Below the pieces are notes generated by a model that saw only the letters and a list, made by a program, of their open reading frames with translations, made no database searches and was not told where the DNA came from. From Rhododendron vialii (taxonomy: Eukaryota > Streptophyta > Magnoliopsida > Ericales > Ericaceae): a DNA stretch of 64,000 nt. Location: NCBI RefSeq assembly GCF_030253575.1, contig NC_080558.1, positions 6,520,001-6,584,000 of the forward strand. The letters are read 5' to 3'. A program made the translations under genes and the position numbers. Below are positions 55,034 to 64,000 of the stretch, piece by piece (the first letter of the stretch is position 1; the number at the start of each line of letters is the position of its first letter).

Positions 55034-55430
55034 GTTTCCGGACCGGGAGACCCTGCCAAGCAGGGGTGCTCGGCAGGGGTGCCGAGCGCATCTCGACCGT
55101 CCAAAAGTGTTTTGGACGGTGCGGATGCAAAGATACCGAATGAATTTAAAAAAAAAAGAAAAGGAAAAGGAAAAGATGTTTCGATCTAGGCCGTCGATTT
55201 TGACATAAACGGCCGGATTGGCCGCTCAGCAGGGGTGCCGCTCGGCAGGATCCCCGGGTCCGTTTCCGGACCGGGAGACCCTGCCAAGCAGGGGTGCTCG
55301 GCAGGGGTGCCGAGCGCATCTCGACCGATAAAGAACACACACACAAAAAAAAGAAATGCAAAAAGGGGATCCCTTCACTGCGCCAGAACGGCATGGTATT
55401 GCAGGGCAGCACCATCCCCGAGTCCGCTTC
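55034..55430. repeat. Two adjacent TIR repeats sharing a 66-bp perfect direct repeat
   Basis: The 66 bases at 55034-55099 (from GTTTCCGGACCGGGAG to GCATCTCGACCG) recur at 55262-55327 without a difference. Each is followed by a right end that is a weaker inverted copy (GGCAGGATCCCCGGGTCC near 55244; GCAGCACCATCCCCGAGTCC near 55409). So two members of a GC-rich MITE family lie head to tail. The first also has the palindrome CCGTCCAAAAGTGTTTTGGACGG. Confidence 0.75.
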
Positions 55431-55439
55431 CCATATAGA

Positions 55440-56395
55440 GACAGATAGAAATTCGATGTTGCCCAACATCGAATTTATATCTCTCTCTATCATTGGGCAA
55501 CATCCAATTTATATATCCCTCTGTCATGTACGTCTCAACTCTCCGTTCTTACGAGTGATTCTTATTTGAACACGAAATAGTAGTTCTCTCCGATCCTAGT
55601 TTCTTTGTGCACCCATGCATTTTAGAATTTTGAATTTAGTCAGCAAATTACCTTCATCTGCAACAACTCACAAACCTAGCTAAATCTCATCGATTTGCAC
55701 ACGACCATACCCGAAGGGATCGGCAGACAAGTTGTCCTCTAATGAGTAAAAACTCCTCATTAATGTCACACGCATGAAGCCCAAGGAGTTGGCCAAGTGC
55801 TAATGCTTCTCTTTACCCCAAAAAATAAATAAATAAATAAATTAGTTGTGTTCAATTCTCATTGCGGGATTCCATCCCCTACCTCCAAGGTTTCTTGCAT
55901 GTATCCAAAAATAAAAATAAAAAAAACATGCCGAGGAATCAAAAGTTTTGAGAGACTCTGAGCTAGAAATCAGCTTGCTCCTCTGCTAGTTATTTGTTTT
56001 AATTTTTGTGTTGTCCAAAATCATGCGATGATAACTTTAATTTAACCTCTTGAAAATTATTCTTTTTCATCATCATTTTGTAGTATTTGGGCCATTAATT
56101 TGTAAAATTCATATCCTCCGCCACTATATAATTAATAAGTACTCATCAGCTACGATCTAACACATGCATGCATGCATGCATTAGCTAGCTAGGCAAGTAG
56201 TATTGAGGACAAGAAACACAAATCAAAAAAGAGCTTCAAACAAAAGTTGCTTCATTCAAATCCAAAGGGAGAGACAGACAATGACCCCAAAAGCATAGCA
56301 TAGTTAACATAAAATAAAATAAAATAAAATAAAAACAGACTAGCCAAGAAATAGCATAATAAAAACCCATTGGAAGTGAAACTTGAAAAAACCCT
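55440..56395. other. Intergenic, no gene; microsatellites
   Basis: It has ATCGAATTTATATCTCTCTC and a near repeat (55453-55520), an AAAT tract at 55823-55842, CATGCATGCATGCATGCATT at 56164-56183 and an AAAAT tract at 56309-56335. The last overlaps the 3' flank of the glycine-rich protein gene. Confidence 0.5.
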
Positions 56396-56447
56396 ACTCA
56401 TGCAATGATGCATGGGTTCAAAAGCCAGACAAAAAATAAAACCCTAA

Positions 56448-56849
56448 TTAAGGTATGGTTCCACCAACGCCACCGGCTGCGCCACCCAACCCACCTACTC
56501 CTCCCAGCCCGCCGACCCCGCCAAGTCCACCGACACCGCCGACCCCACCCACGCCACCGCCGACCCCGCCGATGCCGGCGCCGAGGGGAATGACGGGAAT
56601 GACTCCGCCAACCCCGGCAATGCCGCCGACGCCGGCGAAGCCGATCAGGCACTTCTTGTCCTTGACGGTGGTGGCGTTCTTGGCATCACTATTGTTTGGT
56701 GGGATAGCATTGTCAGGGACATGGACCAGGTTGGTTTGGTTGGGATTTTCATGACCAGGTGATGCCTTTGGGCTTGGAATCTCCCTAGCCGTGGCATTCA
56801 CAAGTACCACTGCTACTGCCACCACAAACACAGCATTCCACTTTGCCAT
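56448..56849 (-). CDS. Glycine-rich secreted cell-wall protein
   Basis: A single exon gives 133 residues. Residues 1-21 are a signal peptide (MAKWNAVFVVAVAVVLVNAT); residues about 22-66 are polar with two or three N-glycosylation sites (NQT, NNS, NAT); a single C (about 68) in KKCLIGFAGVGG leads into a GGVGG / GGLGG repeat from about 71 to the C-terminus (GGTIP). This is the layout of small plant glycine-rich or putative cell-wall proteins, thought to be structural in the wall. TATAAATA at 56917-56924 lies about 70 bases before the ATG, with a GA-rich leader (56850-56875). The 3' flank is AAAAT-rich. The proline-rich frame on the opposite strand is a mirror of the glycine codons. Confidence 0.88.
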   Translation of the reverse strand: MAKWNAVFVVAVAVVLVNATAREIPSPKASPGHENPNQTNLVHVPDNAIPPNNSDAKNATTVKDKKCLIGFAGVGGIAGVGGVIPVIPLGAGIGGVGGGVGGVGGVGGLGGVGGLGGVGGLGGAAGGVGGTIP

Positions 56850-56916
56850 CTCTCTCTCACTCTCTCTCTCTCTCTGATAAGAACTCAGAATGATCTGGGG
56901 TTGGGAAGTGGTGTGG

Positions 56917-56924
56917 TATTTATA
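56917..56924 (-). promoter_or_regulatory. TATA box of the glycine-rich protein gene
   Basis: TATAAATA on the minus strand in a CTCTCTATAAATACCACAC context. The spacing to the ATG leaves room for a leader of about 40 bases made of CT/GA repeat. Confidence 0.75.
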
Positions 56925-57106
56925 GAGAGAGGGGGCCAGAGGAGAGGGTGGTTTACAGTTGTGGTTATTAAAGGGAGAGTAAATTAATATTGTGGCGTTG
57001 ACCTAAGTGATAGCTAGCTAGCTGGGAAGCTATTTAGGGCATTGGGAAAACCATTGGGTTTTGATTGTGGGTCAGAGTTAGGTGGAATAAAGAGTCGTAT
57101 TATTAA

Positions 57107-58070
57107 GGGCAAATTTCACTCAGACCCCTGAGGTATCTGACAATGACAGAAAGTACCCTTCAATTTTCAAAAATGACAGAAACCTCCCTTATTTCACAGT
57201 TTGGGTTTCATTCCGTTAGTTCCGCTAGTAAAGTGGACGGAAAATGTACGAAAATGTACAGAAAATGAAATCTTCAATTTTATTTAGTTCTACAGCTATC
57301 TTAGGGCTCTCATTGAAAGTCCTAGAACCAAAAATTAATTATGACCATTTAGGATAAAATAATTAAAAAAAATAAAATCTTTGTACCGATTCAAACGAAT
57401 TAAAATTTGGAGCATTTAAAATTTTGCTGTTTATTTGATTTTAGGGCTTTCAATGAAGAGCAAATACTTAAAGTGCTTCAATTTTCAATCCATTTGAATC
57501 GGTGCGAAAATCTTATTTTTCTGATTATTTTATCCTAAAGTGCAATAATTAATTTTTAGTTCTAAAATTTTCAATGAGAGCCTTAAAATAGCCGTAGAAC
57601 TAAACGAAGAGGAGATACTTAAGTGCTCCAATTTTTAATTCGTTTGAATCGGTGCAAAGATTTTTATTTTTTTATCATTTTATCCTAAATGGTCATAGTT
57701 AATTTTTGGCCCCAAAACTTTCAATGAGAGCCCTGAGAGAGCCATAGAACCAAATGAAGGGAAGATACTTAAGTGCTCCAATTTTTAATCCGTTTGAATC
57801 GGTGCGAAAATCTTATTTTTCTGATCATTTTATCCAAAAGGGTCATAATTAATTTTTTGCTCTAGGACGTTCAATAAGAGCCCTAAGATAGCTGTAGAAC
57901 TAAATAAAATTGAAAATTTCATTTTTCGTAAGTTTTCCGTCCATTTCACTAACGGAACTAACGGAATGAAACCCAAACTGTGAAATAGGGGAGGTTTCTG
58001 TCATTTTTGAAAATTGAGGGGTATTTTCTGTCATTATCAGATACCTCAGGGGGTCTGAGTGAAATTTGCC
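57107..58070. mobile_element. Mutator-type element with about 230-bp inverted repeats
   Basis: The ends GGGCAAATTTCACTCAGACC and GGTCTGAGTGAAATTTGCC continue as inverted repeats of about 230 bases. The flanks TATTATTAA (57098-57106) and TAATATTAA (58071-58079) form a 9-bp duplication with one mismatch, as for Mutator-like elements. Inside, GAGATACTTAAGTGCTCCAA-type units repeat about every 150 bases (near 57462, 57612, 57764). It is 964 bp with no transposase. Confidence 0.88.
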
Positions 58071-58264
58071 TAATATTAATTACTACGAATGTAATATATG
58101 TGTATTTTCAGGCCATGCAAAAAGGATGGATATTCCATGCAAAAAAAACCGTGATGGCTTGGCTTTATTTTGGTGAGACATGTGGATACAGTCATACAGA
58201 TAAGTAATTGGCAAAATAAAAGTTTGGAAGATTCGGTTGGAAACTAGGGGTAGTCGTGAATATG

Positions 58265-58440
58265 GTAAGTTTTTTTTTAAAATTATAATATTATGTAGAG
58301 TGTCTCGGGTCAGCTTGCGTGCACCTCGAACTAATCCCTGCAGCCCCTCCCATAGTCATTTCACATGCTTACGCATGAGGTGAAGTGGCCCCAAAAATTG
58401 TTGGCAAGGAAAATTGAATTTGAAATTTTAAGATGGAGCA
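58265..58440 (-). mobile_element. tRNA-derived SINE, copy 3 of family 1 (inverted, decayed)
   Basis: Minus-strand sequence matches the SINE at 26893-27096: the T-run at 58269-58278, GTCTCGGGTCAGCTTGCGTG, then the GCATGAGGTGAAGTGGCCCC body and a decayed B box. The A-box end has faded beyond about 58430. Confidence 0.65.
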
Positions 58441-58829
58441 TACACCTAACCGTTTATAACGCTAATGGAAAGCTAGAGGGATCAAAAATAGAGCGGGTTA
58501 GACCAAGTGGTCATGGAAGGGGAAAAAAGTTTTCAATGCAACGGTTATATATTTATAACGTTCTTTCACATGATGTAGACCCTATGTATGTACGTATGAG
58601 TCCCATCTCATGAGTGGAGGGCAGTACAAATACAAATAACCGTTGCGTTGAAAGTTTTCTCTAATGTAACAAAATAACGACGTTTGAGTTGTGTGTTTGT
58701 ATGTTTTTTTATCCGTTGAGATAATCCTGAAAATTTTAAGAGGCATCCCTGTTTCTTTTTTGGTAACTTAGAGTGTTGGTGGCACTTGGTGCTAGCTTAC
58801 TTGGGTGGGCTGCAAATCAACCAAGCAGT

Positions 58830-59045
58830 TCGTGAGCTCGGCTCGGCTTGTTTTTAGTAAACGAGCTCAGCTTAATTGAGATTCAATTTTCGAAACGAGC
58901 CGAGTAGGGCTCGGCTCTTTAAGAGAGACTCGTTTCGATTAAAAATGCTCGTTTAATAAATGACTAACAAGCCGAGCGGAAGCTCAAGTTTTTGGCTCGT
59001 TTCAAGCTCGACAAAACACGGCTCGGCTCGTTTGCCGCCCTACTC
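58830..59045. repeat. GAGCTCGGCTCG-type degenerate repeat
   Basis: GCTCGGCTCG and its complement CGAGCCGAG occur several times in about 200 bases, with CTCGTTT words between. This is a widespread plant repeat type, usually from hAT-like MITEs; ends were not defined here. Two shorter relatives lie near 46930-47340 and 53480-53560. Confidence 0.6.
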
Positions 59046-59099
59046 AGCTCTTGACTGTAATTTCATGAAATCAATCTCACCGTTCACTTGCGATGGCAC

Positions 59100-59715
59100 A
59101 TTTAAATTCGAGATAAAACTCTTTACGGACTTGTACCATAGCTTTCTCCATTTAATACGTAACATTCTACATCACATTATACTCCTATGTTAATTGTTCT
59201 GTGTTCTGAAAAGAGTGAATATCGTACAGTCATACAAATGGGCAGGGACTGCAATTTAATTTACGAACCCCTTTGAATATGGGACGTACAATTGCAGAAA
59301 AATATTTGTACCATGTCTCAGGAATGAGGAATTTAAATCTGGCCAAACAATAAATGGAGATCGACCCTGAAGATTGCCCCACAAAAATAACGTGACCTCC
59401 ACAATTGTACTTCTATACGTACCCCTTTTTGCATACCTTTAATTTTTCAGATTAAATTATTTCCAAGATTTCCGCCACTCACTGTACAGCCTTACCGAGT
59501 AATCGTTGTAGTAATCTGAATCATTCATCTTATAGATACGGTCATGGATAGTTTAACTTAAAAAACTAGTGACATAATTAGGCCATCTGTTTTATAAACC
59601 AAAATTCAATTTTATTTATTTGAGACTCGTTCGTGCCACCAAAAATTCGAGAAAGAAAAAGTGTATCCTTTATACTTTCATTTGATTTGTACTCTCTCCC
59701 CTTATAAAGTTCTTA
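59100..59715. other. Intergenic, no gene seen
   Basis: AT-rich with no recognisable repeat or coding pattern. Confidence 0.4.
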
Positions 59716-59731
59716 TTAAGATTTCAAATAC

Positions 59732-59979
59732 ACATGTTGAAGCTTCTGACAGGAATGTCTTTCTGAGGCGACTAATTGTTGGGTTACCTATCCTCATCTA
59801 CGCTGCCCTCTGGTTAGTCTGTTTCGGCAGTAACGTGTTGGGTGCTTTGTGCTCGCATTTAGGGCTTAGGCATTAGTTTTGCTCTTTATGACTATTGTTT
59901 ATTCTTTATCTCTGTATTAGATTGTAATCGTGTGGAGCCGTATGGCTTTTACCTATGAATGAATTTCGGATTAAAAAAA
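59732..59979 (+). mobile_element. Short retroposed LINE-type 3' end with 14-bp target duplication
   Basis: AAGATTTCAAATAC occurs at 59718-59731 and 59980-59993. The 248 bases between end in GAATTTCGGATTAAAAAAAA. The GT-rich body without a frame and the A-tail next to the right duplication are the marks of target-primed retroposition of a 5'-truncated LINE. Confidence 0.82.
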
Positions 59980-59999
59980 AAGATTTCAAATACGCAATA

Positions 60000-60725
60000 T
60001 TCATCTTGATTTTAACTTGGATAACAATCAAAAATTATTGCATTTTGCAGCTAATTGCAAGTTAAAGGTTTTTCTCTTACGAGATCTAGCCCCTTCTAAA
60101 ATGAAATCCTGGCTCCACCCTGTTTGTTTTGATTTTAACACACTTCCACTAATTCAATTAATCAAAGAGAAGGGGGAAATTTGACTTTCAAATTTAAAAA
60201 AAAAAAAAAAGGAGGGTGAAAATTCACATCTCTCTCTCTCTCTCTCCAAGGCAGAGTGAGAGAATTGTGATTGGTGTGGTCCAAGAACCGATCGACGAAG
60301 TACTAGTATTTAAGGTTACGAGAGATGCCAAACTGCACCGAAGGGTCAGGCCCAATAAAGGCCCAAGTGGAGAGATGTCAGAAGATTTCTAACCCTATTT
60401 ATTGATTCTCAACATTTATTGTTGTTATTCAATATTCATGACCCAAAAAAAAAAACATTTATTGTAACTGTGGACCCATATTTTGGTCGATTGCCTGTGA
60501 AATCATTTAAAGCTTACTGCGGTGCGAAACGTTACGGGGATATGTTTTCGCTTAAGTCGGATTATTTTTTTATTTATTGGATTTTTTTCTACATATGTTA
60601 GTTATACGTTAATTTGTTGTGAATTATTGATTCGTCTCGTTTAACAAAAAAAAATTTAAAAAGTGAAATTTATTAACCAAACTAATTTTTTTTCGAATAA
60701 AGAAAAAATATCCAAAACAATGAAT
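60000..60725. other. Intergenic, no gene; CT tract
   Basis: A CT microsatellite lies at about 60229-60246. GAATTATTGATTCGTCTCG near 60619 resembles the interior of the MITE at 782-1161. No coding signal. Confidence 0.4.
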
Positions 60726-60729
60726 TCAG

Positions 60730-60800
60730 TCTATGTTTTAGACTGGAGGAGACAGTTCTAATCGGGGCCGTTTATTTACTGCAATCAATGGTTTAGATGA
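60730..60800. repeat. Half of the MITE found at 50320-51030
   Basis: GTCTATGTTTTAGACTGGAGGAGACAG and TACTGCAATCAATGG match 50338-50403 in order. The matching right half was not found nearby. Confidence 0.65.
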
Positions 60801-60869
60801 AGTTTTGCACTTTCATTGATAAGAAGAGTGTATTATTACATAACTTTTGAGTAAGATTACCTAGTAGAT

Positions 60870-63110
60870 TACGATCGTGGCAAATGAGCGGGTATGGGCG
60901 GGTTAAAATGAGTCGCGGGTCGATTATGGACGGGTCGATTATGAAGCAAATGGTAAACGGGTTGAAATGGATCGGGCCGGATATGGGTCAAGCCAAACTC
61001 AAACCTGCCCGACCCGACCCATTTTCCCTCCCCCTTTTTTTTTTTTCCCTTTCTTCCTGCTTATTTACTCCAGTTCAAGTTGGAAAATGTATTTTATCCC
61101 TCCTTCCCTTTCCTTTTGATTTGTCTCAATAAGAGGAATCATAAAAGTAAAAAATTATGATTAAAACTTAATTTTTTAAAATAAAAACGAAAATAAGCCA
61201 AAAAGACAGAAATTTTAACTTAATTTTGTCTTTATTCAAAAAATGAGTTTTGATCATAATTTTTTACCTTTTCTATTCCTCTCAACAAGAAGAATAGAAA
61301 AGTTACAAGAGTTTGACGCATAATTAACAAATACGAATATTTTTTTGTCTTGCCCCTTGGGGAGGGAGAAGAATGTTTACGGTTGCGTGGTTTGTAAAGG
61401 TTTGGCTAGTAAAGGTGTGGACTCCATATTCCCAAAAAATTGAAATTTTCAAGTCATTTCCTGGCGCAGCTTCTCGATGGATCCGGCTCCCGCATTTTGG
61501 TTCTAGGTGGCTCTTTTGTATTTTGTTTTGTTGTTTTTTTTACTTTGGACCGATGGTGTCCTTTTTATATTTATATATGATATATTTCTTTCTTGTTAAA
61601 AAAAAAAAACCGAAAACCAAACGCAAAGGATTAGCACGATCGTTCAATTTAAGCAGCAATTCATTACTCTTAGTTTTTTAAAGAAGAAAATTTCCACCAT
61701 AATAGCAGAAAGGTCAATCACGATCGGTTAACTGAGAGAGTGATCACACAAGCGTAAAAAATACTCCTATTTGTCTTTGGCAGCAGGAGTTTGGGATAAA
61801 CGTACAAGCAGCAGTTGGATCTTTTAATTCTAACCCATTTTTAACTTATCTAAACCCATGTATAAATGAATTAATATGGGTTCAATCCATATCAACCCAT
61901 TATACAATATGGATGGATTGAATTGAGTTATAAATGGATGAATTTAAACGGGTTAAAAAATATGAATTGAGATTGCCACATCTAAATCATCCAAACCCTT
62001 GAAAACTTTTGCTTTTCTCTAGAAAAAGGGAGACCGTACAATCCTAGTTTAATAGGCTGAATTGGTATGCACATGGTGTGCCCCCTTTTATCCTTGGTCG
62101 CATAATCTATCAAATACCCTGTATTTTTGCTCTCAATTCTCGCATTGCACTTGTACTCTCAATTCTCATTTTCACAGATTTTACTAGTTTGGGGTATTTT
62201 TCAAAGACATTTCCCAGCTCATGCTCACGAACCCGTAGACGAATTATGTGACTTTTAGCTCCTACCAACCCTGAATGGAGTCAACTGTGAAAAATCAGCA
62301 TCCTATGCTAATACCTGATCTCACTCATCATTATGGACTTGGACTATTTATGGAAAGTTTAAGATACAATTAATAACCTAACTCCCGAAATTTTCCAGCC
62401 ATTTCTCACTAACCAACACATCATTTTGGTAGGCCCAGGGACAAACCTAACAGCTGTGATTTCTCAAAATTCTGGTTGGTGCACATGAGAAAATTATTAC
62501 CACCCAAAAAGTGAACAAAGAATGCACCATAAAACAGGTACACAAGGGGAAGACACAATCAACAGCCAAAAGGCATTGATAGGATTGCTTCCATTGACAA
62601 TGACAAAGCCAAAAAGAGTGTGGGGAGTGGGGAAAAGGTAAAGAAGTTAAGTGCTATGCATCATCATCTATCACCAAACTTTTCCATAAATCAAGCCTCA
62701 AGAGTTTTGACATTCACACTGTAAGATATCTTGTATCCAAAAGAAAGCTAAAGAAACAAATCCCAAAAAAAGAAAGAAAAACTCACAAATTGCAGTAAAG
62801 ACTGATAGTTGATAGCCCAAATGGTGGTTAGGAGGAGGTTGAGATTGACAAAACAAGGTAAGAAAAAGAAAATTGAACAACGCTTGCGAACCCGCTCCTA
62901 AAATCGCGATTGTTCTGTTTTCGTTTTCAATTGAAGCGGGCCGAGGTTGCGCAACGGTAGCAGGACAATGTAGAATGACAAAGCCATATCGAAAATCATA
63001 TCGAAAAATGGAGAAACAATGGTGGAATATGTAGTAAAAACCGGAAACCTAACCGAAGAAAAGAAAAATAGAAAGACCAATTCTTCTCCATATATAAGTT
63101 GACTGAGTGA
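60870..63110. other. Intergenic, 3' side of the pectate lyase gene
   Basis: GGGTCGATTATGG words (60890-60985) and AACCCAT words (61840-61965) are degenerate repeats. The part ending TTTCTTTCTTGTTAAAAAAA (61585-61608) looks like a LINE-type 3' end. From about 62450 rightward the sequence is likely 3' flank or UTR of the minus-strand pectate lyase. Open frames here (61373-61681, 62698-62880, 62898-63125) show no domain. Confidence 0.45.
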
Positions 63111-63118
63111 GATTGGTG

Positions 63119-63340
63119 TTAGCACTGATGGCCTCTGCGGCAGCCGAGAACACCTGCACCGGAGGTGATGGAGCCAACCATTGAAGAAGACTTGGCCCCT
63201 AGGCTGGAAGCTCTGGCATAGTTAGCCGAGGCTCCGGCCCCGGATGGGGTGAAATAGGCACCATTGAGCAAAAGGTCACCCTCTGACCTCCAATTCCAAC
63301 CCTTCCATTGACTTGCTGCAGTTTCCACTCTCTTCGTAAC
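63119..63340 (-). CDS. Pectate lyase, last exon
   Basis: After the acceptor TTTGGTGCAG the minus strand reads [20 protein letters not shown], then [18 protein letters not shown] and [12 protein letters not shown], ending GCRRGHQC and stop. This is the C-terminus of plant pectate lyases (polysaccharide lyase family 1), which cut de-esterified homogalacturonan in the wall by beta-elimination. The final CRRG.xC is the conserved family ending. It joins the previous exon in phase 0 (NPFAKE|VTKRV). The codon at 63119-63121 is the stop. Confidence 0.95.
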   Translation of the reverse strand, partial: VTKRVETAASQWKGWNWRSEGDLLLNGAYFTPSGAGASANYARASSLGAKSSSMVGSITSGAGVLGCRRGHQC

Positions 63341-63516
63341 CTGCACCAAAACAAGCCTCATCAACATTCAGAACATTCACTACTTTTTGTGGGGAAAAAT
63401 GAAATACAATCGGCATAAATCCAGAGAACAATTCCATTACGAGAGACCCTACGAATTTCCCATGTTTATTCACCAAATCTCCACACTTTTTCCATAAGGG
63501 GAAAATAGAAGTTCAC

Positions 63517-63655
63517 CTCTTTTGCAAATGGATTGGAGGGAGCAAGGTATCTGTTGGCCTGGCTGTTGATGGTGGGGTTAGCACTTCCACCAATTGCATA
63601 CATCTCCCAGTGAGTGTAGTCATTGTTCACCACATGGAAATACCCATGCCTGCAT
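63517..63655 (-). CDS. Pectate lyase, penultimate exon (gene runs off the window)
   Basis: The exon follows TTGCAG and reads [20 protein letters not shown], then [19 protein letters not shown] and NPFAKE, before the donor GTGAAC. The [13 protein letters not shown] block is a hallmark of PL1 lyases; the preceding RMPR arginine of the catalytic region should be at the end of the upstream exon, which is not in the window. NSQANRY has A where G is usual. The rest of the gene, including the signal peptide and calcium-binding aspartates, lies beyond 64000. Confidence 0.95.
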
Positions 63656-64000
63656 CTGCAATTTTTCACAAACCAGTTTCATATCAGAAACAATGCTGAA
63701 ATACAGACCAATATTATCCTGTTCTTCACCTTCTCATTTCTCACCAGAGATCCTCACTTTCATTAATCAAACACAGCCCCAGATCATATCGAAACCAAAT
63801 TGTTATTTGTATTCAGTAAAACTTGTGGAAAAAACAGAAAAAAAAAAAATTCAGTTTCTGATTGTGCTACTGCTTACATAAAGCTGTGGGAAAAATTCTC
63901 ATCTCGCATATTTGGAAAAGATATTCCATTATTCCAAGAAATATGTTAAGGTTATGAGTCACTTAGCCGTCTACACAGAGAAAGGTGTCGGTACAAAGTC
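63656..64000 (-). other. Intron of the pectate lyase gene
   Basis: By strand and exon order this stretch is upstream intron. It is AT-rich, with an A-run at about 63836-63849. No exon was recognised up to the window end. Confidence 0.6.

Noticed and set aside
56455..56754. Plus-strand proline-rich open frame of 99 codons (PPTPPSPPTPP pattern)
   Set aside because: It is the exact antisense of the GGVGG codons of the glycine-rich protein gene; it has no signal peptide or promoter of its own.
57440..57905. Regularly spaced repeats considered as CRISPR
   Set aside because: The genome is a plant's; the repeats are about 150 bases apart, imperfect, and internal to a Mutator-type element.

Overview
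The window looks like nuclear DNA of a flowering plant, most likely a woody eudicot. It is AT-rich, genes are sparse, and it carries plant-only families: a leucine-rich-repeat receptor kinase, S-protein homologue (SPH) genes, a glycine-rich wall protein and a pectate lyase. Between them lies a dense layer of plant transposons. The species cannot be told from sequence alone. All comparisons were made by eye, so repeat edges are approximate unless a target-site duplication (TSD) is quoted.

Left half, about 0.6-37 kb: a large direct segmental duplication. Copy A (about 640-24200) and copy B (about 25915-37230) share the same order of non-coding blocks, then a 5' UTR exon, a 5' UTR intron and an LRR receptor-kinase gene. 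Copy B is intact: two coding exons, 1116 aa, with signal peptide, LRRs, one membrane helix and a kinase with all key motifs. Copy A is a pseudogene. It has lost its start codon, nine LRRs and the kinase, and a 1.8 kb insertion breaks it. Copy A has also been swollen by transposons: a Mutator-type MITE inside a PIF/Harbinger-type element inside a hAT-type element (6.1-8.3 kb), and a 10.6 kb antisense Copia LTR retrotransposon (9631-20235) that itself holds several DNA elements and sits in the 5' UTR intron.

Middle, about 38-55 kb: six single-exon SPH genes encode small secreted proteins with four conserved cysteines. One is on the plus strand and five are on the minus strand about 3 kb apart, several with a shared TATA-region signature. 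A minus-strand gene for a cystatin/monellin-like protein lies between the first and second. The intervals hold MITEs, SINEs, LINE 3' ends and a local duplication that gave the pair at 42.3 and 45.1 kb.

Right, about 55-64 kb: a minus-strand glycine-rich wall protein gene, a 964-bp Mutator-type element with very long inverted repeats, a short retroposed fragment with a clear TSD, and the last two exons of a minus-strand pectate lyase whose 5' part lies beyond the window.

The receptor kinase (cell surface), the SPH proteins (secreted) and the two wall genes all act at or outside the plasma membrane, but nothing in the sequence shows that they work in one pathway.
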